Shown here: positions 1-8,220 of the stretch, in pieces
Layout: the number at the start of each line of letters is the position of its first letter
How positions within the stretch are numbered: the stretch's first letter is position 1
Program-made: the position numbers and the translations under genes
The notes under the pieces: model-generated
Seen by the model: only the letters and a program-made list of their open reading frames with translations
What the model was told of the DNA's origin: nothing
Database searches by the model: none
Assembly: GCA_015061885.1 (NCBI GenBank)
Contig: SUVS01000034.1
Coordinates: 1 to 32,054 of the forward strand
Length of the DNA: 32,054 nucleotides
DNA from: Lentisphaerota bacterium
Lineage (GTDB): Bacteria; Verrucomicrobiota; Lentisphaeria; Victivallales; Victivallaceae
Direction: 5' to 3'

Positions 1-315
1 TTAACCACCGCTGACGCGGTGCCCTCAAACGCCGGGAGCTTCGCTCAACACCGGAGATGCTTCGCGGAACATTTCCGCTCGGTTTGCCGGAATTTATCCG
101 GCAAACTGCCTTCCCATGCGTTCGCGGGGCTGACCGCCCTATCGCGGCGTGCCGCCGCGTGTGCTGCTGGCAAACAACATCAAAAGTTTTGCAACACCTT
201 TTTTCTATTTTTTCAGCTCCTCAACGAGATGTTTGAACTATAACTTCCGCAATGCAGTTTGTTGCCTCGGGTTTGCCGGAATACATTCGGCAAACCGAGC
301 GTGAACAATGGATTT
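1..315. repeat. Non-coding left edge with two copies of a hairpin repeat
   Basis: I see no convincing gene here. The stretch carries two related stem-loops. The first has arms gtttgccgga (82-91) and tccggcaaac (97-106), a perfect 10-bp stem. The second, around 267-299, has arms ctcgggtttgccg and cggcaaaccgag with one bulged g. Both share the core 'gtttgccggaat', so they look like copies of one REP-like palindrome. A short hairpin caccgc-tgac-gcggtg sits at 6-21. The second copy lies just beyond the stop codon of the leftward symporter gene, so it could stabilise or end that mRNA. There is no T run directly after it on that strand, so a classical intrinsic terminator is not supported. Confidence 0.5.
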
Positions 316-2628
316 TTATTTATCTTTTTCGGCTTCGGCACGGGCTTCGGCTTCGGAGAATTTAGCTTTGTCCGAAAGCGAAACATTGCCTTCCACCGCA
401 CCGTTATCCAGCGGGTCAACAGTGCGTTTTTCCAGATCGCGGAACAATCTGAACATATCAATGGCTCCACCGATACCGAACCAGAAGGTGGAAATAAATG
501 CCACAATCCCCGGTATCAGCAAAGTTGTGATAAAGAAGTAATGCCCCCACCACTCGATAGGCCACGGTGTTACACTGTTCCAGATTATCACCAGAATGAA
601 TGCCAGAGCAAATTTATATATGAAGCTGTAAATAAATACGCTCCAGGCAATGACCCGGTCTGATTTGGTATATTCCGGTGTGATCCCGATAAGTTTGCTG
701 AACACGGTTTTCCATGACCAGTGCATCTTTTCTTTCTTTTCGCCGTCAGTATTGTAGATACCGCGGTGCAGCATACGGTCAAGGTTGAACGGTTTGCGTT
801 GGGTCGCTGCCGAAACACCTATGTAGATAAGCAGTGTAATTATCATTGTCAGGAGATAAAGTTCGTAGGAGTTGATCGGAAACTTTACTGCGTTCATCTT
901 CCAGACCACATAGGGGTTCAACGGGGATGAAACGGTTTCCAGGAATTTCCCCACCGGTTCCACCCAGTTGTTTTTCAACAGCCACGGGTAAACGATGTCT
1001 GCCCAGTTACGCTGAACAAATATACTGCCAAAAGATAGCAGCATACCCGAAATCAGTGAAGCAAATGCCCCCGCTGTGTTCCCGAAACGGCTGTAAAGAC
1101 CGAAGATCATCACCGGTCCGCAACCGCCCAGCCACATCATGCACATAAGCGTTACAAACAAATTGATGTAGTCCAGCTGCGACATAAAGAAACTGCCGCA
1201 CAAAAAGAACACACCCACCCCGATGGATGCCCAACGCAACAGCCACATGTGCTGTTTGGGCGTAGGCTGTTTTTTCATCAAAGGTAATATCACATCTTGC
1301 GTAAAGGTCAGACTGGCACTGAAAATTCTTGTATCATCAGTAGAGATCATTGCCAGTACCAGCAGCAGGCAGAAAAGCCCCATGATGACCGGCGGCAGCA
1401 TTTCACGCATTGCCGAAGCCATCATCAGCTGGTGATAAAGCGTGCGGTATTCCTGAAATCTGGCATTGCCTTCGGCTTCGCCTTCGTAGCTTTTAAATGC
1501 TTCGTGAGCGGCGTTGAGTACCGGGGTATCCAGATTTTTTTCCTGCGACAGAGGTGCATCTTTGCCGATGGTATGCACTTGTGCCGGCACATTGGAAATG
1601 CGTTGAACAAAGTCAGAGCGTTTTTCCGGGGCGACCAGTTCCTGTGCAATATGGTCACTTAACGCCACTTTGATCAGCCGGGCATCGGTGGCAAAACTCT
1701 TGTGATTCATCATCACGATGATCCCGATGGCGATCAATACATAAAAGAGTGCGTTCAAAGCTCCACGCCAGGTGCCGAGCAGACCTGCCATTTTCTGTTC
1801 GTGCGGCGATTTGGCGGCGGTGCTGTAACCGGCACCGATCCAGCTGGCACGGTGGATGATGGTTGTTACCACTGCCAGAATGACTGTCAGCAAATTGAAG
1901 TCCCGCAAGTCGGATATATCATACGGATTGAGGAAGCTCTCGTTTGCCACCCGGTCGCTCATAACCGGCACAATATCAGTTGACCAGTTGAACTTCCACA
2001 ATATGAAGATCACAAAAACCACCATCAGCGGGAAAAGGATCATGCCCTGCAGTGCGTCAGTGATAAGCAGCGACAATGTTCCGCCGCAGCAGATCAGTGT
2101 GATCGCCATCGTCAAACAGATCGTTACGATCACGACAAAGGTCGAAAGCTGCAAGCCGAAAATATTGATCGTGTGCGGCAAGTCCAGAAAGTAGATAAAG
2201 AACCGTGCCGCGATCGCCGGCATGATCATATTGGCGAGCATTTCGGATATACTGCGTAAGCACGAGGCAAAAATACGGAACGGCCGGTTGTAACGCATTT
2301 CCAGAAACTGCCCCAGACTCATGGCTTTGGTTTCGCGGAACCGGTAGGTGCAGTATCCGAACAGACTTATTATTACGCCCAGCGGCAGAAGTATATTGTT
2401 CCAGAATACCAGAGCAAAACCGGTTTTGTAATGCACTTCAACGTAAGCGGCAAGCCCGATGATGGAAAGTGCCGCCGCCACGTCGCCGACGCTGATGACA
2501 TAACGCCCTGCCACGCGTCCGGCAGAAAGGAAGTCCGCCACACTGCGGACATATTTGGTTGAATAAATACCCACACCCATAACTATTGCTGCAGGTATGA
2601 GCAATATAAGCCAATCTATTAAACTCAT
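316..2628 (-). CDS. Sodium:solute symporter family (SSS) transporter
   Basis: A 770-residue polytopic inner-membrane protein of the sodium:solute symporter (SSS/SSF) family, expected to couple Na+ influx to uptake of a small organic solute such as a sugar, amino acid or carboxylate; the substrate cannot be read from the sequence. It opens with a short periplasmic stub and a hydrophobic helix (LIDWLILLIPAAIVMGVGIY), then the family-like 'DFLSAGRVAGRYVISVGDVA' segment, in which the conserved FxxAGR pattern is visible. Many hydrophobic helices follow (roughly 13-15), with a soluble loop near residues 330-400 and a charged C-terminal tail rich in Glu, Ala and Lys. It is longer than a typical 450-550 residue SSS member because of the loop and the extra C-terminal helices. 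The start is supported by a GGGGAG Shine-Dalgarno 9 nt upstream. It is probably the last gene of the leftward block. Confidence 0.9.
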   Translation of the reverse strand: MSLIDWLILLIPAAIVMGVGIYSTKYVRSVADFLSAGRVAGRYVISVGDVAAALSIIGLAAYVEVHYKTGFALVFWNNILLPLGVIISLFGYCTYRFRETKAMSLGQFLEMRYNRPFRIFASCLRSISEMLANMIMPAIAARFFIYFLDLPHTINIFGLQLSTFVVIVTICLTMAITLICCGGTLSLLITDALQGMILFPLMVVFVIFILWKFNWSTDIVPVMSDRVANESFLNPYDISDLRDFNLLTVILAVVTTIIHRASWIGAGYSTAAKSPHEQKMAGLLGTWRGALNALFYVLIAIGIIVMMNHKSFATDARLIKVALSDHIAQELVAPEKRSDFVQRISNVPAQVHTIGKDAPLSQEKNLDTPVLNAAHEAFKSYEGEAEGNARFQEYRTLYHQLMMASAMREMLPPVIMGLFCLLLVLAMISTDDTRIFSASLTFTQDVILPLMKKQPTPKQHMWLLRWASIGVGVFFLCGSFFMSQLDYINLFVTLMCMMWLGGCGPVMIFGLYSRFGNTAGAFASLISGMLLSFGSIFVQRNWADIVYPWLLKNNWVEPVGKFLETVSSPLNPYVVWKMNAVKFPINSYELYLLTMIITLLIYIGVSAATQRKPFNLDRMLHRGIYNTDGEKKEKMHWSWKTVFSKLIGITPEYTKSDRVIAWSVFIYSFIYKFALAFILVIIWNSVTPWPIEWWGHYFFITTLLIPGIVAFISTFWFGIGGAIDMFRLFRDLEKRTVDPLDNGAVEGNVSLSDKAKFSEAEARAEAEKDK

Positions 2629-2642
2629 TTATTATTACTCCC

Positions 2643-2683
2643 CGGCGGATGGGACATGGTATTTTTGAAGACCCCATCTGCCG
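2643..2683 (-). promoter_or_regulatory. Stem-loop just upstream of the symporter ribosome-binding site
   Basis: Arms cggcggatggg (2643-2653) and cccatctgccg (2673-2683) pair over 11 positions with one G-U wobble. The hairpin ends only a few bases before the GGGGAG ribosome-binding site of the symporter gene and lies between that gene and the DUF2062 gene. It has no U tract on the transcribed strand, so it may act on mRNA stability or translation rather than termination. Confidence 0.35.
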
Positions 2684-2712
2684 TAAAAAACTATCCGGGA
2701 GCAACAGTTATG

Positions 2713-3213
2713 TTATTTTCCTGTGGAAATATTCCGGCGTCTTTCACGCCTTTTTATTACCAGATTTTTTACGCCGACATAGGTCAGCGGAGTCATTATT
2801 GCTGTGAGGATGGCTCCTCCGATGAAAAATGCCACAGTCAAGTGCCAGCCCAGTTCAAAGAGCGACTCAAAACTCTGTTTTTCCAATACATTGGCCATAA
2901 CTTCTTTTATCTGTTCCCAGGAAAGGCGGCCGCCCATCAAGCGGTCGCCGACATAACATTGCAGCGGATAAATGAAAAATATTGTTACATGATTGGTAAG
3001 CAGAGTACCCAGCGTAGCCCCGATCTTGCTGCCGCGTAAAATAAACGCCGCAGGTATCGAAATCAGAAGCTGAATCCCGAACGGGAAAAAACATCCGCAA
3101 AACATCCCTATTGCCCAACCGCGTGCTATGTATTTGGCATCCGCCTTTTCGCGGACGATTTTTGCATATAAACGCAAAAGGGATTTGCGTGAAAATATTT
3201 TTCCCATCTTCAT
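2713..3213 (-). CDS. DUF2062 domain membrane protein
   Basis: A 166-residue small membrane protein that matches the DUF2062 pattern: a basic N-terminal helix, then a glycine-rich hydrophobic hairpin 'ARGWAIGMFCGCFFPFGIQ', a second helix ending before 'RGSKIGATLGTLLTNH', and the typical 'NP/NH...PLQCYVGDRLMGG' segment. A third hydrophobic stretch follows (FIGGAILTAIMTPLTYVGV) and a Lys/Arg-rich tail. The biochemical role of DUF2062 proteins is not established; they are common inner-membrane proteins, sometimes fused to glycosyltransferases. The start is supported by AGGAGA about 9 nt upstream. It lies 47 nt downstream of secDF and may be cotranscribed with it. Confidence 0.8.
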   Translation of the reverse strand: MKMGKIFSRKSLLRLYAKIVREKADAKYIARGWAIGMFCGCFFPFGIQLLISIPAAFILRGSKIGATLGTLLTNHVTIFFIYPLQCYVGDRLMGGRLSWEQIKEVMANVLEKQSFESLFELGWHLTVAFFIGGAILTAIMTPLTYVGVKNLVIKRRERRRNISTGK

Positions 3214-3260
3214 ACCAATACTCTCCTGTCAGTGAAAATATTCTCTTTCACTCTTCCTTT

Positions 3261-5813
3261 TCAGATCATGCCGACTGTTTCTGCGGTTGCGGCACGACCT
3301 TTCTTTTTCCTTAATTTATTGTAAAACACGATCACCGGCGACGCTATATACAAGCTCGAATAACTGCCGATGATAATACCCAATACGATCACCAGCATAA
3401 AGTCGCTGATGGCGATACCTCCGGCGACCAGCATGACCGCCACCACCAGGAAGGTGGTCAGACTGGTCAGCACGGTACGGCTCAAGGTACGGTTCAAACT
3501 GTCATCCACGATCTCTTCAAAGCTCTTTTCCGGATGCAGTTTGCGTTCTTCGCGGATACGGTCAAAAATAACGATCGTATCGTTGATAGAATAACCGATG
3601 ATCGTCAGCAGACCCGCTACCACCGGCAGACTCATTTCCCGGCCGGTAAGGATGAATACACCCAGCGAAATTATCACATCATGCACCAGTGCCAGAATAC
3701 CGGCAAGAGCATAATTGAACTCGTAACGCAGCGATACATAGATGATCATACCCAGAAATGCCAGCAGCAGCGATATAACTGCATTGCGGGTCATTTCCGC
3801 CCCGACCAACGCTCCGATTATGGTTGACGAACCGTCTTTGAGCTGTAAATCGGGATATTGTTTGTTGAGCAGATTCTGAATATGTTCGCCGATGCCGCTG
3901 TTGCCGGTGGAAAATTTCTTTTCAAAACCTTCACGCAGCAATATTTCCAGCTTACGGTTATCGTTTTGCGAAGCACTGCTTTTGTAGGTAACTTTGGCGG
4001 GGAGATCTTTTTCCTGCAAAGTTTTTTCCAGATCGGCAACGGCAATGCGTTCTTTATATGAATAACTCAAGAGAGTTCCGCCGGTAAAGTCCACGCTCAA
4101 TATATTTCTGCCCTTTACGGCAAAAAGCAGAAAACTTGCCGCGATCAGCACCAGCGACACGATCATTGCAACCTTGCTCTGACGCAGGAACGGTATGGAC
4201 GGATTGCTGAAAAATCTCAACATCGAAAGTTTGATGTCCGGCTTGATGACCAATACCCAGTCGAACAGCACCCGGCTCATGAAAAGTGCCGTAAACAAAC
4301 TTGCAATGATCCCGATCGCCAGACTGACGGCAAAACCTTTTACCGCACCGGTGCCGAAATAAATCAGAATCAACGCCACTACCAGAGTAGTCAAGTTACC
4401 GTCAAGCACCGCTGAATACGCCTGCTTGAAGCCGTTGCTGATTACTGCCGCCGGAGATTTGCCCCGGTCGAATTCTTCACGCATCCGCTCAAAAACCAGC
4501 ACGTTGGCATCGACCGCCATCCCCAGAGTCAGGATAATACCTGCGATCCCCGGCATGGTCATCGTTGCTCCGAATGCCGCCATTGATCCGAGGATCAGCA
4601 CCACATTGGCAACCAGTGCTGTTACGGCAATGACCCCGGCAAGACGGTAATACACTATCATAAATACTGCCAGCAGCACCAGTGCGATCAACCCGGCGTG
4701 GATACCGTTGCTGACATTATCCGCACCCAGCGTGGGATCGGTGTCGTAAACGGCCTGCACTTCCACCTGAAACGGGAAACTGCCGCTGTTGAGGGCGTCG
4801 GCAATATTGTTGGCTTCTTCCATGGAAAATCTGCCGGTTATTTCGGCCTGCCCTCCGGCAATACGGTCTTGAATTACCGGGGCACAATAGAGTTTGCCAT
4901 CCAGCACGATCGCCAGCTGCCGCTTGACATTTTTTTCCGTAACGCGGGCAAACCCGGCGGCACCTTTGCTGTTGAATTTCAGCGAAATAGCTATCGAACC
5001 GTACTGGATCTGCACCGCCTGTGCCCGGTCAACGGCATTGCCGGTCATCTGCGGGCGTTTTTCCACAATGTAAATGTTTCCGGAGTTGTCTTTTCTGCCG
5101 GAAACTTCCCGCAAACGCTCGTACCCCACCGGCACGATGCCGTTGTTGGCGATGATCTCGCTTGAGCGGGGATGCACCAGACGGAACTCCAGTTTGTTGC
5201 TCATACTGATGAGCTTCTGCAATTTGTCTTTTTCGTCTTTTGAAACTATCGGGGCTTTCAGCGACAGTGCCGTTGCCGCAAAGGGAGCGATTTCGCTTTC
5301 AAAAATGTTTTGAGATTCCAACCGCTTACGCAATGCTTCCATGGCAAGATCGCGGTATTCGCGGAAATTTTCTTTAAGTTTTTTCTGTGCTTCGTCGTAG
5401 CTGACCCCGCTGGCGGCAAGTGCCGCGTAGTCGGGTTTCAGATCCAGCACGAATTCCACACCGCCGTTGAGGTCAAGCCCCAGACGGATCGAGCTTGACG
5501 CCCGTTTGCGGATATTGCTGACGACTTCGGAGTTGTCGAATGCCTGTTCAAAAACAGTCAACTCCTTCAATTCAATGTTCTGGGCATCTGCACTTGCCAA
5601 TACTGCCGCCGCCGGATAGAGGTCGGCACGCTGTTTCTGGGCGGCACGGGCATGAGCGATGACGCTTTCAACTTTCTTTGCATCGGCATCAGCTTTGAGC
5701 GATGCGGTAAAAGTTTCATAAAAATCCAGCGGCTTCAGGGGGTGAATGGCACAGGCAAAAACAGCAATCACACCCAACACCAGAAAAGTTCTGAGCCGTA
5801 AATAATCTTTCAT
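3261..5813 (-). CDS. secDF: Protein translocase subunit SecDF (fused SecD and SecF)
   Basis: An 850-residue fusion of SecD and SecF, the RND-type subunits that use the proton gradient to pull secreted proteins out of the SecYEG channel. The N-terminus has one signal-anchor helix (residues about 8-24). The SecD signature GLDLNGGVEFVLDL is at about residues 112-125 and is followed by the periplasmic P1 region and a helix bundle containing 'GIAGIILTLGMAVDANVLVFER', where the conserved D-N pair of helix 4 is visible. The SecF half begins near residue 550 with its own helix, the SVDFTGGT motif, a periplasmic domain and the matching 'TIIGYSINDTIVIFDRIREE' helix. The inserted helical region at residues 30-100 before the SecD motif is longer than in minimal SecD proteins. 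Fused SecDF is common in PVC and Bacteroidetes-type bacteria and some Firmicutes. A GGAAAG ribosome-binding site precedes the ATG. Confidence 0.96.
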   Translation of the reverse strand: MKDYLRLRTFLVLGVIAVFACAIHPLKPLDFYETFTASLKADADAKKVESVIAHARAAQKQRADLYPAAAVLASADAQNIELKELTVFEQAFDNSEVVSNIRKRASSSIRLGLDLNGGVEFVLDLKPDYAALAASGVSYDEAQKKLKENFREYRDLAMEALRKRLESQNIFESEIAPFAATALSLKAPIVSKDEKDKLQKLISMSNKLEFRLVHPRSSEIIANNGIVPVGYERLREVSGRKDNSGNIYIVEKRPQMTGNAVDRAQAVQIQYGSIAISLKFNSKGAAGFARVTEKNVKRQLAIVLDGKLYCAPVIQDRIAGGQAEITGRFSMEEANNIADALNSGSFPFQVEVQAVYDTDPTLGADNVSNGIHAGLIALVLLAVFMIVYYRLAGVIAVTALVANVVLILGSMAAFGATMTMPGIAGIILTLGMAVDANVLVFERMREEFDRGKSPAAVISNGFKQAYSAVLDGNLTTLVVALILIYFGTGAVKGFAVSLAIGIIASLFTALFMSRVLFDWVLVIKPDIKLSMLRFFSNPSIPFLRQSKVAMIVSLVLIAASFLLFAVKGRNILSVDFTGGTLLSYSYKERIAVADLEKTLQEKDLPAKVTYKSSASQNDNRKLEILLREGFEKKFSTGNSGIGEHIQNLLNKQYPDLQLKDGSSTIIGALVGAEMTRNAVISLLLAFLGMIIYVSLRYEFNYALAGILALVHDVIISLGVFILTGREMSLPVVAGLLTIIGYSINDTIVIFDRIREERKLHPEKSFEEIVDDSLNRTLSRTVLTSLTTFLVVAVMLVAGGIAISDFMLVIVLGIIIGSYSSLYIASPVIVFYNKLRKKKGRAATAETVGMI

Positions 5814-5885
5814 TATTAAATCTTTCCAAATTTTTTTGATCCGTTCTTACAAGTTCAGAACGGTCAACTCATCAAATTCAAGATA

Positions 5886-5934
5886 AGCCGGGAAGTTTTA
5901 ACAACCGCAATATAACAAAAATATCTTCCCGGCT
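5886..5934. other. 10-bp perfect inverted repeat upstream of secDF
   Basis: Arms agccgggaag (5886-5895) and cttcccggct (5925-5934) are perfectly complementary around a 29-nt A/T-rich spacer. They lie in the 138-nt gap between the hypothetical gene at 5952-6383 and secDF. No T run follows on either strand, so an operator or RNA structure in the secDF leader is more likely than a terminator. Confidence 0.35.
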
Positions 5935-5951
5935 GAAACAATATCAACAAG

Positions 5952-6383
5952 TCAGGCACAAGGCCCCGCCCGGGGCGGCAATATTTTTTGCCACAGCCTG
6001 CGATAATATGTTAATAATGGCTGATTATGCCACAAAAAACTGTTAGCGAACAGAATTTCACTGCACGGAATGTTCTGGAATTCAGCACTGCTGTTCTGTA
6101 CGGGTGGAGCGGCTCTGAAGTTGTTGCGGTTATCCAGCCGCAAAGCTGTATTGGTGCGTTGCCGGCAGTTCCAGCGGACGGCGGCTTCGTTGTCCACATC
6201 CCCGCCGGGGAAAGCGGTCAGGTGTGAATTGCTGACTTCTTCAATGAAACAACGCAGTTCCACTTCCGGTTCCAGCAGAGTCAACATGCTTAAAAACCCG
6301 GCAAAGAGACAAAAGATTGCAAGGCAGATGCAACTCTGCCGGAACGATCCTGCTTTGATTTTGGGTTTCAAGTTTTCAAACAT
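5952..6383 (-). CDS. Hypothetical protein with one N-terminal membrane segment
   Basis: A 143-residue ORF that I do not recognise. It starts with a basic stretch (MFENLKPKIKAGSFRQ), a hydrophobic helix (CICLAIFCLFAGFLSMLTLL, about residues 18-38) and then a polar, presumably periplasmic region of about 100 residues rich in Asn and Arg. This layout fits a signal-anchored small periplasmic protein. An AAGG lies about 13 nt before the ATG. It faces the same way as secDF and could be cotranscribed. Support is only moderate: there are overlapping open frames on the opposite strand (6027-6227 and 6070-6453), and no family is evident. Confidence 0.45.
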   Translation of the reverse strand: MFENLKPKIKAGSFRQSCICLAIFCLFAGFLSMLTLLEPEVELRCFIEEVSNSHLTAFPGGDVDNEAAVRWNCRQRTNTALRLDNRNNFRAAPPVQNSSAEFQNIPCSEILFANSFLWHNQPLLTYYRRLWQKILPPRAGPCA

Positions 6384-6974
6384 GCTTTTTTATTACCTTG
6401 CAAATAACTATATCCGAGGTAATATAGCTTTACTTGATGAATTATGCAAGTAAAAAACTGTTTAAAATGACTTATGAAATTACCTCAAGCAACAATTATT
6501 TTTCAATATTCTGTAATTGCATGTGTTCGTGCGTCAAATCCACCCCATAAAATTTGTTATTTTTGTTTGCATTTTTTTGCTCCCGGATGTATTTTAGATT
6601 TGTGTTTCACCGGTCATCCTTGCAACTGTACAAACTTCAGATTCAAGGCGGTATTTGCGACCTGTTGTAAAAAGTACGATTCAGTAAATACGCATGGCAT
6701 CCGTAACGCACATGAAAACGGGATAGTGTAACATGCCGGCAGTTTGATGTTTCAGAGCGTTGAATCGCCTTTGTAATATTGTTATAACGCCTTGCGTTAT
6801 TGTGATAACAAGCTCAAATGACGGATAAATGACGGATAAATGACGGATTGATTTTTCATAGGAGGTAATTTCAAAAATCGTTCAAAACAAAGGCGAAGGT
6901 TGTGCCTTTGACGACTTTTGAGGAGTTTTGAAATCACCTCATGGGTTTAATTATATTTTACAGGAGAAAAATTT
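6384..6974. promoter_or_regulatory. Divergent intergenic region with tandem and inverted repeats
   Basis: This 591-nt region separates the leftward block from the cdsA operon. It contains three perfect tandem copies of the 11-mer aaatgacggat (6816-6826, 6827-6837, 6838-6848). Just before them is a small hairpin based on aacgc-ctt-gcgtt within a larger tgttat...ataaca palindrome (about 6780-6810). Directly after them lies an 80-nt imperfect inverted repeat, listed separately. The rest (6384-6770) shows no convincing gene: the 85-codon frame at 6474-6731 has no clear ribosome-binding site or recognisable content. The tandem 11-mers are spaced like operator or iteron-type sites (about one helical turn), which is inference. 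Confidence 0.5.
6861..6940 (+). promoter_or_regulatory. 80-nt nested inverted repeat in the cdsA leader
   Basis: The outer arms gaggtaatttcaaaa (6862-6876) and ttttgaaatcacctc (6926-6940) pair at 14 of 15 positions. An inner hairpin is formed by caaaggc (6888-6894) and gcctttg (6904-6910), a perfect 7-bp stem. The structure ends 34 nt before the cdsA start, so it would form in the 5' leader of the operon mRNA, or it may be a small palindromic mobile element. No known riboswitch class is recognised. Confidence 0.45.
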
Positions 6975-7832
6975 ATGTTGAAGTATCGTTTGATCAGCTT
7001 CCCGCTGCTTTTGCTGCTGGCATTTACAGTGGTGTTCTGGCAGCCTTACGGCAGAATCATTTTTATGGTGATCGCCCCGGTGCTTGCGTTGGCAGTGGTT
7101 TGGGAAAGCTGTAACCTTGTCCGCAAAATTCAGTTACCCGTTCACAGCGTATTGGCATTGCTGGTATCGGTTTTGCTGTTGGCTAAATATGGTTATGCCT
7201 CTGTTTTTCCGGAACAGATGCGGTATCTGCCCGGATTACCGGGGATATTGGTTTTTGTCTTTACAGTTCTGATGCTCAAAACTCTTTTCTGCCGCGAACA
7301 GAATAAGCTCCTGGCGGCGGCCGGAGCTTTTGTTACTCCCGGGGTGGTGCTTTTTGCCATGCTGCCGGTAATCGCATTGGTGGGGATCTATCTCAAATAC
7401 GGAGCGTTGATCTTTCTCGCTCTGGTGCTGGCGACCAAGGCTTCCGATACCGGCGGATACATTGTCGGAATGCTTTCCAATAAACTTATGAAAGGCGGCA
7501 ACCACAAGATCGTTCCCACGATTTCCCCGAAAAAATCGTGGGAAGGCACGGTCGGGGCGGCGTTTTTCTCGATTGGAACAACTGCACTGCTGGTGCATTT
7601 TAATTGCATAAGTTTGAGCGTGGCAAATATTTTCATATTCGGATTTCTCGCATTTCTCGGCAGTTTTGCCGGGGATTTGACCGAGTCGCAACTCAAACGG
7701 GTCGCCGGGATCAAAGATTCTGCCGACTGGATACCCGGCATGGGCGGCATATTGGATGTTTTGGATAGTTTCATATATAACGCACCACTCTTTTATTTGG
7801 CATTGGAAAGCGGAGTTGTATTATGTCAGTAA
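6975..7832 (+). CDS. cdsA: Phosphatidate cytidylyltransferase
   Basis: A 285-residue integral membrane enzyme that makes CDP-diacylglycerol from phosphatidic acid and CTP, the branch point of bacterial phospholipid synthesis. Several hydrophobic helices are followed by the diagnostic 'ATKASDTGGYIVG' and 'KSWEGTVGA' segments. The C-terminal CdsA signature is 'SQLKRVAGIKDSADWIPGMG' continuing to GILDVLDS. In the usual signature the end reads P-G-H-G-G-x-x-D-R-x-D; here the His is Met and the Arg after Asp is Val, while the metal-binding Asp residues remain. An AGGAG ribosome-binding site sits just before the ATG. The gene overlaps hisI by 10 nt, showing tight coupling, and heads the operon cdsA-hisI-murB/ddl-lipoprotein. 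Confidence 0.93.
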   Translation: MLKYRLISFPLLLLLAFTVVFWQPYGRIIFMVIAPVLALAVVWESCNLVRKIQLPVHSVLALLVSVLLLAKYGYASVFPEQMRYLPGLPGILVFVFTVLMLKTLFCREQNKLLAAAGAFVTPGVVLFAMLPVIALVGIYLKYGALIFLALVLATKASDTGGYIVGMLSNKLMKGGNHKIVPTISPKKSWEGTVGAAFFSIGTTALLVHFNCISLSVANIFIFGFLAFLGSFAGDLTESQLKRVAGIKDSADWIPGMGGILDVLDSFIYNAPLFYLALESGVVLCQ

Positions 7833-8203
7833 AGCTCGATTTTGAAAAATGCGGCGGCTTGATTCCCGCCATCGCCCAGGATCACAAAACCAACGAAATA
7901 CTTATGATGGCGTACATCAATGAGGACTCCTGGCAGGAAACGCTCAAAAGCGGTTATGCCACCTACTACTCCCGCAGTCGTCAACAGCTCTGGAAAAAGG
8001 GCGAAAGTTCCGGCCATTTACAGGTAATCAAAGATATTCTCGTTGATTGCGATCTTGATACGGTCATTTTCAAGATAGAACAGCTCGGCCCCGGGGCGTG
8101 CCACACCGGCCACCGCAGCTGTTTTTACCGCAAAGTTACGGAAAACGGTCTCGTTGAAACTGAAGAAACGGTCTTTGATGCCGGAAAAGTCTATTCCAAA
8201 TAA
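7823..8203 (+). CDS. hisI: Phosphoribosyl-AMP cyclohydrolase
   Basis: A 126-residue cytosolic enzyme opening the adenine ring of phosphoribosyl-AMP in the third step of histidine synthesis. The family hallmarks are present: 'LMMAYINEDSW' near residues 27-37, 'YYSRSRQQLWKKGESSGH' at 48-65, the Mg-binding DCDLD cluster (D75, D77, D79), and the Zn ligands in C76, C93 and C100 ('GACHTGHRSCFYR'). The length is that of a stand-alone HisI without the HisE pyrophosphatase domain. It starts inside the end of cdsA and is followed after 17 nt by the MurB-Ddl gene, so histidine synthesis is here linked to an envelope operon rather than a his cluster. Confidence 0.96.
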   Translation: MSVKLDFEKCGGLIPAIAQDHKTNEILMMAYINEDSWQETLKSGYATYYSRSRQQLWKKGESSGHLQVIKDILVDCDLDTVIFKIEQLGPGACHTGHRSCFYRKVTENGLVETEETVFDAGKVYSK

Positions 8204-8220
8204 GACAAGGGCGGCTTTTT

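Noticed and set aside
6474..6731. 85-codon frame in the cdsA upstream region
   Set aside because: No ribosome-binding site, Cys/Phe/His-rich random-looking composition, and overlap with a likely regulatory region.
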